Shown here one piece after another: positions 54,496 to 62,834 of a stretch of 64,000 nucleotides of DNA. This DNA comes from Comamonadaceae bacterium. Its GTDB lineage: Bacteria; Pseudomonadota; Gammaproteobacteria; Burkholderiales; Burkholderiaceae_C. Below the pieces are notes generated by a model, which saw only the letters and a program-made list of their open reading frames with translations, ran no database searches and was not told the origin of the DNA. The translations under genes and the position numbers were made by a program. How positions within the stretch are numbered: the stretch's first letter is position 1; each line of letters starts with the position of its first letter. Where the stretch lies: the NCBI GenBank assembly GCA_947447985.1, contig CANFLX010000004.1:52371-116370 (forward strand), in the 5' to 3' direction.

Positions 54496-54531
54496 ATTTT
54501 TTTGTTGATCCTTCATTTTTGAGAGTCTGTT

Positions 54532-56553
54532 TTGAGTGCACCTGATGCTTTGGTAGTTTTCACTCCCTCAGGACGGCGCGGCCGTTTTCCTGTGGGCTCG
54601 TCTTTGTTGCAGGCTGCGCGTTCGCTTGGTGTGGACATTGACTCGGTGTGTGGCGGACGCGGTATTTGCGGTCGGTGCCAGGTGCTGGTGGCCGAGGGCG
54701 AGTTTTCCAAACATGGCGTGACGTCGAGCGTGGACAACCTGTCGCCGGTCTCGGCGGTGGAGCAGGAGTACTGCGCGAGCCAAGCCATGGAGCCAGGGCG
54801 GCGCTTGTCCTGCTCGGCCCAGGTGCTGGGCGACTTGGTGATTGATGTGCCGTCCTCCAGCCAGGTGCACAAGCAAGTGGTGCGCAAGGCCGCCGAGGCT
54901 TTGGACATTGAGCTCGACCCGCTGGTGCGTCTGCACTATGTGGAAGTGCAGGAGCCTGATATGCACGACCCCAGCGGTGATTTGCGCCGCTTGGAGGACG
55001 CGCTGGACTTTGAGTGGCAGCTCAGCAACTTGTCGTGCGATGTGTTGGTCTTGCAGCAGCTGCAAGTTGCCCTGCGCACCGGGCACTGGAAAGTGACCGT
55101 GGCGGTGCATGCCGGCAGCCAAATCATTGCGGTGTGGCCGGGCTTCAAGGAGCATGTGTACGGCCTGGCGGTGGACGTGGGATCGACCACCATTGCGGCC
55201 CATTTGTGCAACCTGGCCTCGGGCGAGGTGGTGGCGTCTGCGGGCGTCATGAACCCGCAAATCCGCTTTGGCGAAGACCTGATGAGTCGCGTGTCCTACG
55301 TGATGATGAACCCGGGTGGCGAGGTGGAAATGACGGCCGCGGTGCGCGCCGCGCTCAACGAACTTGCGGTTGATGTCGCTGCGCAAGCCAATATCTCGCC
55401 GCAGGATATTTTGGAAGCCACCTTTGTGGGCAATCCCATCATGCACCACCTGCTGCTGGGCATCAACCCGGTGGAGCTCGGTGGCGCGCCCTTTGCCCTG
55501 GCCACCGACCGTGCGATTACTTTGTGGGCGGTGGAGATTGACTTTGCCATCCACCGCAATGCGCGCATTTATGTGCTGCCCTGCATCGCGGGCCATGTGG
55601 GTGCCGACACGGCGGGCGTGATTCTGGCCGAGCGTCCGGACCTGAGCGACAAGATCACCCTCCTGGTGGACGTGGGCACCAATGCCGAGATCGTGCTGGG
55701 CAACAACCAGCGCTTGCTGGCCTGCTCCAGCCCCACCGGCCCCGCCTTTGAAGGCGCGCAAATCAGCTGCGGCCAGCGCGCTGCACCGGGTGCCATCGAG
55801 CGGGTGCGCATTGACCCGGTCACCTTGGAGCCGCGCTTCAAAGTGATTGGCTCGGACCTCTGGTCCGATGACCCTGGCTTTGATGCCTCGGTCGCGAACA
55901 CAGGTGTAACGGGTGTGTGCGGCTCGGGCATTATTGAAGCGCTGGCGGAGATGTACCTGGCCGGCATCATTCGCCACGACGGCGTGATTGACGGCGACCT
56001 GGCCCAGCGCAACCCGCGCATTCAGCCCGACGGCCGCACTTTCTCGTATGAGTTGTACCGCGCTACCGCCGATGCGCCGCCGCTCAAAGTCATGCAAAAC
56101 GATGTGCGCGCCATTCAGCTGGGAAAAGCCGCTTTATATGCCGGTGTGCGCCTGCTGATGGAGCGCATGGGCGTGCAGACGGTGGACCGCATTCGCCTGG
56201 CGGGCGCATTTGGCAGCCATATCGACGTGAAATACGCCATGGTGCTGGGCATGATTCCCGACTGTGTGCTCAGTGAAGTGAGCTCCGCAGGCAACGCGGC
56301 AGGCACGGGCGCACGCATCGCACTGCTGGACCAGCGCGCACGCGGCGACATTGAAGCCCTGGTGCGGCGGGTGGAAAAGATCGAAACGGCGGTGGAACCC
56401 CGCTTCCAGGAGTTTTTTGTCGAAGCCATGGCCTTGCCGCATTTGACCGACCCGTTTGTTGAGTTGCGCAAGGTAGTGACGCTGCCTGAGCGTGTGGCGG
56501 TGAACAACGAACAAAGTGCCCGCAGTCGGCGCGGAGCGCGCGGTCGCGCCTGA
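54532..56553 (+). CDS. RACo-like corrinoid-reactivating ferredoxin/ASKHA protein
   Basis: 673 residues from TTG 54532, with GAGAG six bases upstream. An N-terminal [2Fe-2S] domain binds the cluster with CGGRGICGRC (residues about 41-50) and a later Cys in RRLSCSAQV. The DUF4445 ASKHA part has AVDVGSTTIAAHL, FVGNPIMHHLLLGINP, LLVDVGTNAEIVLGN and GVTGVCGSGIIEALAEMY. RACo proteins reduce inactive Co(II) corrinoid to Co(I) at the expense of ATP, keeping the methyl-carrier active. The last residues (SARSRRGARGRA) form a basic tail like those of its neighbours. Confidence 0.9.
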   Translation: MSAPDALVVFTPSGRRGRFPVGSSLLQAARSLGVDIDSVCGGRGICGRCQVLVAEGEFSKHGVTSSVDNLSPVSAVEQEYCASQAMEPGRRLSCSAQVLGDLVIDVPSSSQVHKQVVRKAAEALDIELDPLVRLHYVEVQEPDMHDPSGDLRRLEDALDFEWQLSNLSCDVLVLQQLQVALRTGHWKVTVAVHAGSQIIAVWPGFKEHVYGLAVDVGSTTIAAHLCNLASGEVVASAGVMNPQIRFGEDLMSRVSYVMMNPGGEVEMTAAVRAALNELAVDVAAQANISPQDILEATFVGNPIMHHLLLGINPVELGGAPFALATDRAITLWAVEIDFAIHRNARIYVLPCIAGHVGADTAGVILAERPDLSDKITLLVDVGTNAEIVLGNNQRLLACSSPTGPAFEGAQISCGQRAAPGAIERVRIDPVTLEPRFKVIGSDLWSDDPGFDASVANTGVTGVCGSGIIEALAEMYLAGIIRHDGVIDGDLAQRNPRIQPDGRTFSYELYRATADAPPLKVMQNDVRAIQLGKAALYAGVRLLMERMGVQTVDRIRLAGAFGSHIDVKYAMVLGMIPDCVLSEVSSAGNAAGTGARIALLDQRARGDIEALVRRVEKIETAVEPRFQEFFVEAMALPHLTDPFVELRKVVTLPERVAVNNEQSARSRRGARGRA

Positions 56554-56697
56554 GTTGGACCCAATGCAGTGCTTCTTGAAAAAATTTCGGAGGAGGTGCC
56601 TATTGGCACAAAAGCGCTCGTCAAACCTTGTATAAAGGCAAAGTCCGAAAGGGCGGTCACTTTGTGTGACGGTATCAATCTAACAACAGGAGATCGT
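56554..56697 (+). other. Leader between the corrinoid operon and choX
   Basis: 144 bases. It holds GGTGCC-TATT-GGCACA (about 56595-56608), a small hairpin, and TATAAA at about 56631, a possible -10 without a good -35. AACAGGAG at 56685-56692 is the choX ribosome binding site. Confidence 0.4.
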
Positions 56698-57639
56698 ATG
56701 AAATTGATGAAGAAGATGGTGGCGGTTGCCGCTGTGTTGGCCCTGGGTTCGCAATGGGCTGTGGCCGAAGACGCCAGCTGCAAAACTGTCCGTTTTGCCG
56801 ACGTGGGCTGGACCGACATTGCTGCCACCACCGGCTTGGCTTCTGTGGTGCTCGAGGGTCTGGGCTACAAGCCGACCGTCACCATGGCATCCATTGAAAT
56901 CGCCTTTGCGGGCATGAAGAAAAAGCAGATTGACGTGTTTCTGGGCTACTGGAACCCGTCCATGACGCCTCAGATTGAGCCCTTTGTGAAGGCGGGCGAT
57001 ATCAAGGTCCTGGCCACGCCCAACCTGGTTGGCGCCAAGTACACATTGGCGGTGCCCACCTATTTGTACGACAAGGGTTTGAAGACCTTTGCCGACATTG
57101 CCAAGTTTGAAAAAGACCTGGGTGGCAAGATTTACGGCATTGAGCCTGGCAACGACGGCAATGCGCTGATCGCCGGCATGATCAAAGAAAACAAGTTTGG
57201 CCTGAAGAGCTTCAAGATGGTGGAGTCGAGCGAGGCGGGCATGCTGGTGGAAGCCCAGCGCGCGATCAAGAACCAAAAGGCCATCGTGTTCCTGGGCTGG
57301 GAACCCCACCCCATGAACGTGCAAATGAAGATGAGCTACCTGGCCGGTGGTGACGATGTGTTTGGCCCCAACCTCGGCGAAGCCAAGGTCTACACGGCCG
57401 TGCCATCCTCTTATGAGGCGCGTTGCCCCAATGTGGGCGCCTTGCTGAAGAACCTGCAGTTCTCCACCGACATCGAAAACCAGGTGATGGTGCCGATCTT
57501 GAAAAAGGTCAAGCCCAACAAGGCGGCGGCCGACTTCCTGAAGGCCAACCCTGCGGTGCTGGACAAGTGGCTCACCGGCGTGAAAACGTTTGACGGCAAA
57601 GACGGCTTGCCCGCAGTGAAGGCGGCTTTGAAGATTTAA
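56698..57639 (+). CDS. choX: Choline/betaine ABC transporter periplasmic binding protein
   Basis: 313 residues from ATG 56698 with CAGGAG upstream; signal peptide KMVAVAAVLALGSQWAVAE. The mature protein has the OpuAC/ProX fold with CKTVRFADVGWTDIAATT and LGYWNPSMTPQI, and the late LGWEPHPMNVQMKMSYLAGG. Those match choline-binding proteins better than betaine-only ones. It would serve ProV-ProW at 46-48 kb although separated by about 8.5 kb. Confidence 0.88.
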   Translation: MKLMKKMVAVAAVLALGSQWAVAEDASCKTVRFADVGWTDIAATTGLASVVLEGLGYKPTVTMASIEIAFAGMKKKQIDVFLGYWNPSMTPQIEPFVKAGDIKVLATPNLVGAKYTLAVPTYLYDKGLKTFADIAKFEKDLGGKIYGIEPGNDGNALIAGMIKENKFGLKSFKMVESSEAGMLVEAQRAIKNQKAIVFLGWEPHPMNVQMKMSYLAGGDDVFGPNLGEAKVYTAVPSSYEARCPNVGALLKNLQFSTDIENQVMVPILKKVKPNKAAADFLKANPAVLDKWLTGVKTFDGKDGLPAVKAALKI

Positions 57640-57651
57640 GCCCCCGCGATT

Positions 57652-57675
57652 GGTGCCATCCGTGGTGATGGCACC
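57652..57675 (+). other. Hairpin between choX and betB
   Basis: GGTGCCATC / GATGGCACC forms a 9-bp stem with a six-base loop just after choX. A T-run lies 38 bases further on (about 57713-57721), too far for a normal terminator. It may protect the 3' end of choX mRNA, giving excess binding protein. Confidence 0.4.
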
Positions 57676-57752
57676 CAAGGCAACTCCGATTCAGCGTGTT
57701 GTGGGTCGGGGTTGTTTTTTTTGTGCAACAGACATTGAAATGGCAGAGCGCT

Positions 57753-59210
57753 ATGAATGAAGCAAGCATCCACAGCTGGGTTGACGGCAAACCCTTGCGC
57801 GGCAAGGGCAAGGCGTTTGTATCGCTCAACCCCGCCACCGGGCAGGTGCTGGCCCATGTGAATGACGCGGATGCCGACGACGTGAATCTCGCCGTGGCGT
57901 CGGCCCAGCGCGGTTTTGAAGTGTGGTCTGCCATGAGCGGCACAGAACGCGGACGCATTTTGCGCAAGGCCGCGGACTTGCTGCGCAGCCGCAATGAAGA
58001 ACTCGCCGCGCTCGAAGTGCAGGACTGCGGCAAGCCCATTCAAGAAGCCTTGGTCGTGGACGTCATGAGCGGCGCAGACTGCATTGAATATTTTGCCGGA
58101 GCGGCGGCCACGCTGACCGGCCAGCAATACCCTCTGAAAAACGCATTCGCCTACACCCGCAAAGAGCCTTTGGGCGTGTGCGTGGGCATTGGCGCCTGGA
58201 ACTACCCCTTGCAGATTGCGTGCTGGAAATCGGCCCCCGCGCTTGCAGCGGGCAACGCCATGATTTTCAAACCCTCGGAATTGACGCCAGCCACCGCCGT
58301 CCAATTGGCCGAAATTTACCTCGAGGCCGGTGTGCCCCCTGGCGTGTTCAATGTGTTGCAGGGCCGGGGCGAGACCGGTGCTTTGTTGGCGGCCCACCCC
58401 GGCGTGGCCAAGGTCTCGGTTACGGGCTCGGTGCCCACTGGCAAAAAGGTGATGGAAACCGCCGCAGGCACCTTGAAGCGCGTGACCATGGAGCTGGGTG
58501 GCAAGTCGCCGCTGCTGATTTTTGACGATGCCGACCTCGAGCAGGCTGTCGCCGCCGCCATGATGGGCAATTTCTACACCCAGGGCGAGGTTTGCACCAA
58601 CTGCACGCGCGTGTTTGTGCAGCGTGGCATCGCCGATCGCTTTTTGGCGCGTCTCAAAGAGCGTACCTTGATGCTGCGTGTGGGCGATCCGATGGACCCC
58701 GCCACCGAAGTGGGTGCCTTGATTTCCGAGGCCCACACCGCCAAGGTGATGGACTACATCGCCAGCGGCGTGGCCGAGGGCGCGACGCTCGTGTGCGGCG
58801 GCAAACAGGTGTCCGTGCCGGGGCAGGGCAGCAACTTTGTGGCGCCCACCATCTTTGCCGATTGCCGGGACGACATGCGCATCGTGCGCGAAGAGATTTT
58901 CGGCCCGGTGCTGTCCATGCTCACCTTTGACACGGAAGAAGAGGCAGTCGCCCGCGCCAATAATTCCCGCTTCGGATTGGCCGCCGGTGTGTTTACCTCA
59001 CATCTGCAAAAAGGCCACCGCGTGGCAGCGAAGCTCAAGGCAGGCATTTGCTGGATCAACAACTACAACATCACGCCCATTGAAATGCCTTTTGGCGGCG
59101 TGGGCGAGTCCGGCATCGGCAGCGAAAACAGCATGACTGCACTGGACCACTACACCCAACTCAAGACCGTGTACGTCGAGATGGGTGAAGTCTGGACCGG
59201 CTACCGTTAG
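57753..59210 (+). CDS. betB: Betaine aldehyde dehydrogenase BetB
   Basis: 485 residues from ATG 57753. Aldehyde dehydrogenase motifs are GVCVGIGAWNYPLQIACWKS, FKPSELTPATAVQLAEIYLE, VTGSVPTGKKVM, MELGGKSPLLIFDDAD (catalytic Glu) and GEVCTNCTRVFV (catalytic Cys). It oxidises betaine aldehyde to glycine betaine with NAD(P). betA follows 11 bases after its stop. Confidence 0.93.
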   Translation: MNEASIHSWVDGKPLRGKGKAFVSLNPATGQVLAHVNDADADDVNLAVASAQRGFEVWSAMSGTERGRILRKAADLLRSRNEELAALEVQDCGKPIQEALVVDVMSGADCIEYFAGAAATLTGQQYPLKNAFAYTRKEPLGVCVGIGAWNYPLQIACWKSAPALAAGNAMIFKPSELTPATAVQLAEIYLEAGVPPGVFNVLQGRGETGALLAAHPGVAKVSVTGSVPTGKKVMETAAGTLKRVTMELGGKSPLLIFDDADLEQAVAAAMMGNFYTQGEVCTNCTRVFVQRGIADRFLARLKERTLMLRVGDPMDPATEVGALISEAHTAKVMDYIASGVAEGATLVCGGKQVSVPGQGSNFVAPTIFADCRDDMRIVREEIFGPVLSMLTFDTEEEAVARANNSRFGLAAGVFTSHLQKGHRVAAKLKAGICWINNYNITPIEMPFGGVGESGIGSENSMTALDHYTQLKTVYVEMGEVWTGYR

Positions 59211-59221
59211 AGTACAAAACC

Positions 59222-60889
59222 ATGACACCAGAATTCGACTACATCATCGTGGGCGCTGGCTCGGCCGGGTGCGTGCTGGCCAACCGCCTGAGCGAAGACG
59301 CCGACGTGCAAGTGCTGTTGATCGAGGCAGGCGGCAATGACCACAGCCTCTTTATCCACATGCCGTCGGCCCTGTCCTACCCCATGGCCAACGCCAAGTA
59401 CACCTGGATGTACGAGTCCGAGCCCGAGCCCTTCATGAACAACCGGCGCATCCACTGCCCGCGCGGCAAGGTGATTGGCGGCTCCTCTTCCATCAACGGC
59501 ATGGTCTACATCCGCGGCCATGCGATGGACTACGAGGGCTGGGCGCTGCAAAACGGCATGCAAGACTGGTCCTATGCCCATTGCCTGCCTTACTTCAAGA
59601 AATCCGAGACGCGTGCCAAGGGGGGTGATGCCTACCGGGGCGACAGCGGCCCCTTGAATGTGAGCACCGGCGCCTGCCGCAACCCCTTGTACGACGCCTT
59701 TATTGATGCGGGCAAGCAAGCGGGCTATCCCGTCACCCAGGACATGAACGGCTACCAGCAAGAAGGCCTGGGGCCCATGGACATGACCACGCACAAGGGG
59801 CGTCGCTGGAGCACCGCCATGGCCTACTTGCGCCCGGCGCTCAAACGCAAGAATCTGACGCTGCAAAAAAACAGCGTTGTCACGCGCGTGCTGACCGAAG
59901 GCCCTGCGGGCGACCCGCGCGCCGTCGGGGTGGAGCTGCTGCAGGGCGGCCAGGTGCAAGAGATCAAGGCGCGGCGTGAAGTGATTTTGTCGGGCGGTGC
60001 CATCAATTCGCCTCAGCTCTTGCAGCTCTCGGGCATTGGCAATCCGGCGGAACTGCAGGCGCTGGGGCTGGACGTGGTCTCGCCCTTGCGGGGCGTGGGT
60101 GAGAACTTGCAGGACCACCTCGAGACCTATGTGCAGTACACCTGCAAGCAGCCCATCACGCTGTATTCGGCCATGAATCCCTTGGCCAAACTCAAGATCG
60201 GTTTGGAGTGGATGCTGTTTGGCACTGGTCTGGGCGCGACCAACCACTTTGAGTCGGGTGGTTTTATCCGCAGCGAAGCAGGCGTCAAACACCCCGACTT
60301 GCAGTACCACTTTTTGCCCATGGCGGTGCGCTATGACGGCAACTCACCAGCCTCGTGCCATGGTTTCCAGGCCCATGTGGGCCCGATGCGACCGACCAGC
60401 CGGGGCTTCGTCAAGATTCAAAGCGCCGACCCGCTGCAGGCGCCGCGCATTTTGTTCAATTACATGGGCACCGAGCAAGATCGCCGCGAAATGCGCGCTG
60501 GCGTGCGTTTGACCCGCGAAATCTTTGCCCAGCACGCGTTCGACGAGTTCCGGGGCGAGGAGATGTCGCCGGGCCCGCAGGTGCAAACCGACGCCGAGAT
60601 CGACGAGCACATCCGCAACAGTGCCGAGACCGCCTACCACCCCAGCGGCAGCTGCCGCATGGGCACCGACGCCATGGCCGTGACCGATCCGCACGGCCGT
60701 GTGCACGGCGTGCGCGGCCTGCGCGTGGTGGATGCGTCCATCATGCCCCTGGTCGTCAGCGGCAACCTCAATGTGCCCACCATCATGATGGCGGAAAAGC
60801 TGGCCGACCACATCCGTGGCCGTACCCCGTTGCCGCCATCGGACGCACCCTACTTCGTCCACCCCAATTGGGAAACGCAGCAGCGCTAG
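59222..60889 (+). CDS. betA: Choline dehydrogenase BetA (GMC oxidoreductase)
   Basis: 555 residues. The FAD-binding start is DYIIVGAGSAGCVLANRLSE, GMC signature 1 is GKVIGGSSSINGMVYIRGHA, signature 2 is SGGAINSPQLLQLSGIGNP, and the catalytic C-terminus has HPSGSCRMGTDAMAV and GNLNVPTIMMAEK. It oxidises choline to betaine aldehyde and further at the membrane. With betB it forms the usual osmoprotectant pathway and supplies betaine for the next gene. Confidence 0.93.
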   Translation: MTPEFDYIIVGAGSAGCVLANRLSEDADVQVLLIEAGGNDHSLFIHMPSALSYPMANAKYTWMYESEPEPFMNNRRIHCPRGKVIGGSSSINGMVYIRGHAMDYEGWALQNGMQDWSYAHCLPYFKKSETRAKGGDAYRGDSGPLNVSTGACRNPLYDAFIDAGKQAGYPVTQDMNGYQQEGLGPMDMTTHKGRRWSTAMAYLRPALKRKNLTLQKNSVVTRVLTEGPAGDPRAVGVELLQGGQVQEIKARREVILSGGAINSPQLLQLSGIGNPAELQALGLDVVSPLRGVGENLQDHLETYVQYTCKQPITLYSAMNPLAKLKIGLEWMLFGTGLGATNHFESGGFIRSEAGVKHPDLQYHFLPMAVRYDGNSPASCHGFQAHVGPMRPTSRGFVKIQSADPLQAPRILFNYMGTEQDRREMRAGVRLTREIFAQHAFDEFRGEEMSPGPQVQTDAEIDEHIRNSAETAYHPSGSCRMGTDAMAVTDPHGRVHGVRGLRVVDASIMPLVVSGNLNVPTIMMAEKLADHIRGRTPLPPSDAPYFVHPNWETQQR

Positions 60890-60921
60890 GCGAAGAATCT
60901 ACGCCTCAGGCGGCCTTGCGT

Positions 60922-60927
60922 TAAAAT
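60922..60927 (+). promoter_or_regulatory. Candidate -10 element for the riboswitch transcript
   Basis: TAAAAT lies just before the riboswitch start (first paired bases near 60936), the place expected if transcription starts near 60934. The -35 is not convincing. Confidence 0.4.
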
Positions 60928-60933
60928 CAAGGT

Positions 60934-61029
60934 CTCCCGAGGAGCGTTGCAGTTCATGCGTATGAACGAGGCTTGGGGCGGCAGGCGCACCGTCTGCCGG
61001 ATGTAACGGCGCTCACCCACGCAAGCGGT
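60934..61029 (+). promoter_or_regulatory. S-adenosylhomocysteine (SAH) riboswitch
   Basis: The conserved elements of the SAH aptamer are all visible. P1 pairs CCCGAG (from 60936) with CTTGGG (from 60971), the core GGAGCGTTGCA follows P1, and P2 is GTTCAT/ATGAAC (60952-60957 with 60962-60967). GAGGCTTGGGG closes P1, and the downstream AACGGCGCTCACCC supplies CGCTC to pair with GAGCG (60942-60946) in the pseudoknot. SAH, the toxic product of methylation, switches the downstream gene on in this class. It lies 62 bases before a homocysteine methyltransferase gene, a logical target because homocysteine comes from SAH. Confidence 0.9.
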
Positions 61030-61091
61030 GCGGTGAAAGTCCACTTTTCCAATCGCCGCGCGCGTGGTCACTTTCTTTTGATGAGTGCACC

Positions 61092-62207
61092 ATGACCGAT
61101 GTAACGATTTCCGCCCCGCAAAACGCTGCCTGCAACCGCTTCACCGAGCTGCTGGCCACCCGAGACTGGCTCTTGGCCGATGGCGCCACCGGCAGCAACC
61201 TGTTTGACGTCGGCCTGATGTCGGGCGACGCACCCGAGCTGTGGAACACCGAGCACCCCGAGCGCATCAGCAAACTGCACCAGGATTTTGTGGATGCAGG
61301 GGCTGACATTATTTTGACCAACAGTTTTGGCGGTACGGTGTACCGGCTCAAACTTCACAACGCGCAGGGCCGCATGGCCGAGCTCAACACGCGGGCGGCC
61401 CAAATCGCCCGCAAGGTGGCCGACGGCAGTGGTCGCAGTGTGGCTGTGGCCGGCAGCATGGGGCCGACCGGCGAAATCATGGAGCCCATTGGCCCCTTGA
61501 CCTTCGACCAGGCCAAAGCGGCCTTTGCCGAGCAAGCGCTGGCGCTGGCGGCAGGCGGCGCGGATGTGCTGTGGATTGAGACCATGTCCTCGCGCGAAGA
61601 GGTCGAAGCCGCTGTGGCGGGCGCGGCTGTGGCGGGCTTGCCCATTGTCTGCACCCTGAGTTTTGACACCAATGGCCGCACCATGATGGGTATTTCGCCC
61701 AGCGATTTTTCGGGCATCGAAAAGTCGCTCTCGCCGCGCCTGGCTGCCTGCGGCACCAACTGCGGTGTGGGTGCCTCTGAAGTGGTGGCCTGCATCCACA
61801 ATTTGGCCGAGGCCATGGGCCCCGAGGTGGTGCTGGTGGCCAAGGGTAACTGCGGCATTCCGCAGTACGTGGACGGTGCCATTTGCTACAACGGCACGCC
61901 CGAGATCATGGCCAATTACGCCCGTATGGCCCTGGACGCGGGCGCGCGCATCATTGGCGGCTGCTGCGGCACCTCGCCCAAGCACCTGCGCGCCATGCGC
62001 GATGCGCTCGACGCGCACACCAAGCAAGCCAGCCCCAGTCTGGAAGCCATCATCAGCACCCTGGGCGAGGTGTCCACCGGCGCGCGTGCGCAGTGGGGTG
62101 GTGAGCAAAGCCGCCTGGGCGGTGCAGCTCCCGGCGCCAATCTGGCGCGGGGACGCGGTGGCCGCACCCGCCGCAGTGGCGGTGAGCAGGGCACCGAAGC
62201 TGCGTAA
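61092..62207 (+). CDS. Homocysteine S-methyltransferase (betaine type likely)
   Basis: 371 residues. The barrel starts with LLATRDWLLADGATGSNLFD and continues FVDAGADIILTNSFGG, VAVAGSMGPTGEIM, IETMSSREEVE and LSFDTNGRTMMG. The zinc cysteines are in GTNCGVGASE and the GGCCGTS motif. It moves a methyl group to homocysteine to form methionine. The domain also equals the N-terminal module of MetH, but the nearby choline-to-betaine genes make betaine the likely donor. The C-terminal 50 residues are low-complexity and Arg/Gly-rich (ARGRGGRTRRSGG), beyond the barrel. SAH riboswitch upstream. Confidence 0.85.
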   Translation: MTDVTISAPQNAACNRFTELLATRDWLLADGATGSNLFDVGLMSGDAPELWNTEHPERISKLHQDFVDAGADIILTNSFGGTVYRLKLHNAQGRMAELNTRAAQIARKVADGSGRSVAVAGSMGPTGEIMEPIGPLTFDQAKAAFAEQALALAAGGADVLWIETMSSREEVEAAVAGAAVAGLPIVCTLSFDTNGRTMMGISPSDFSGIEKSLSPRLAACGTNCGVGASEVVACIHNLAEAMGPEVVLVAKGNCGIPQYVDGAICYNGTPEIMANYARMALDAGARIIGGCCGTSPKHLRAMRDALDAHTKQASPSLEAIISTLGEVSTGARAQWGGEQSRLGGAAPGANLARGRGGRTRRSGGEQGTEAA

Positions 62208-62336
62208 AAGGCAGGGGTGGCCGGTGGAGCCCGCTCTGGTATAGAATGGCGGGCTTGCCGGAAAACCGGCGTAGCGCACGTTTGCAGCAGTTCCAGCCGC
62301 AATCGCAAGTCTTAAGTTATTTCAAGGAAATTAAAA
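62208..62336 (+). promoter_or_regulatory. rpsO promoter and leader
   Basis: TATAGAAT at 62240-62247 is a good -10; the -35 region is GC-rich and weak. The leader contains GCCGG-AAAA-CCGGC (about 62258-62271), a small hairpin possibly used in S15 autoregulation, and CAAGGAAA before the ATG. Confidence 0.55.
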
Positions 62337-62603
62337 ATGATCGCATCCAGCATCAAAGCTGCAGTTGTCAAAGACAACGCCCGCCAAGCCGGTGATACCG
62401 GTAGCCCCGAAGTGCAAGTCGCACTGTTGACGGCCCGTATCAACGAACTCACCCCCCACTTCAAGACCCACGCCAAAGACCACCACGGTCGCCGTGGCCT
62501 GTTGCGCATGGTGAGCCGTCGCCGTAAGCTGCTGGATTACCTCAAGGGCAAAGACGCGGACCGTTACACCGCACTGATTAGCAAATTGGGCCTGCGCAAA
62601 TAA
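62337..62603 (+). CDS. rpsO: 30S ribosomal protein S15
   Basis: 88 residues, normal length, starting [20 protein letters not shown]. It contains the family core [39 protein letters not shown] and the closing [12 protein letters not shown]. It binds 16S rRNA in the platform of the small subunit and its own mRNA leader. pnp follows, the conserved order in bacteria. Confidence 0.98.
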   Translation: MIASSIKAAVVKDNARQAGDTGSPEVQVALLTARINELTPHFKTHAKDHHGRRGLLRMVSRRRKLLDYLKGKDADRYTALISKLGLRK

Positions 62604-62620
62604 GCTGCCGGCATAGGACA

Positions 62621-62656
62621 AACGCCTGAGTTAGGTCACTAGCTCAGGCGTTTTTT
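62621..62656 (+). terminator. Rho-independent terminator between rpsO and pnp
   Basis: AACGCCTGAG (62621-62630) pairs with CTCAGGCGTT (62643-62652) around a 12-base loop and runs into TTTTTT (62651-62656). In this order it gives an rpsO transcript and partial read-through into pnp. Confidence 0.85.
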
Positions 62657-62691
62657 ACTTCGGAGACGGCTTAAACAGAACGAAGCTGTGT

Positions 62692-62729
62692 CATTCCAGA
62701 GCAATTTATGCCCAAGGGGCTCTGGAATG
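62692..62729 (+). promoter_or_regulatory. Stem-loop in the pnp leader
   Basis: CATTCCAGAGC (62692-62702) pairs with GCTCTGGAATG (62719-62729) across a 16-base loop. In E. coli the pnp leader hairpin is cut by RNase III and then used by PNPase for autoregulation; this 11-bp stem is a candidate for the same role. Confidence 0.5.
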
Positions 62730-62834
62730 GCATCGTGGACTGTGAAGTTGAATCCGGGCTTGGGTGAGGTGGCCTGCACCTCCCGTTGACTCCCGATGGG
62801 CCCATGTGGGCCTGCATTACGACTGAGACACACC

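Noticed and set aside
54568..56097. 509-residue reverse frame over the RACo-like gene
   Set aside because: A shadow of the forward gene, which has ferredoxin and ASKHA motifs.
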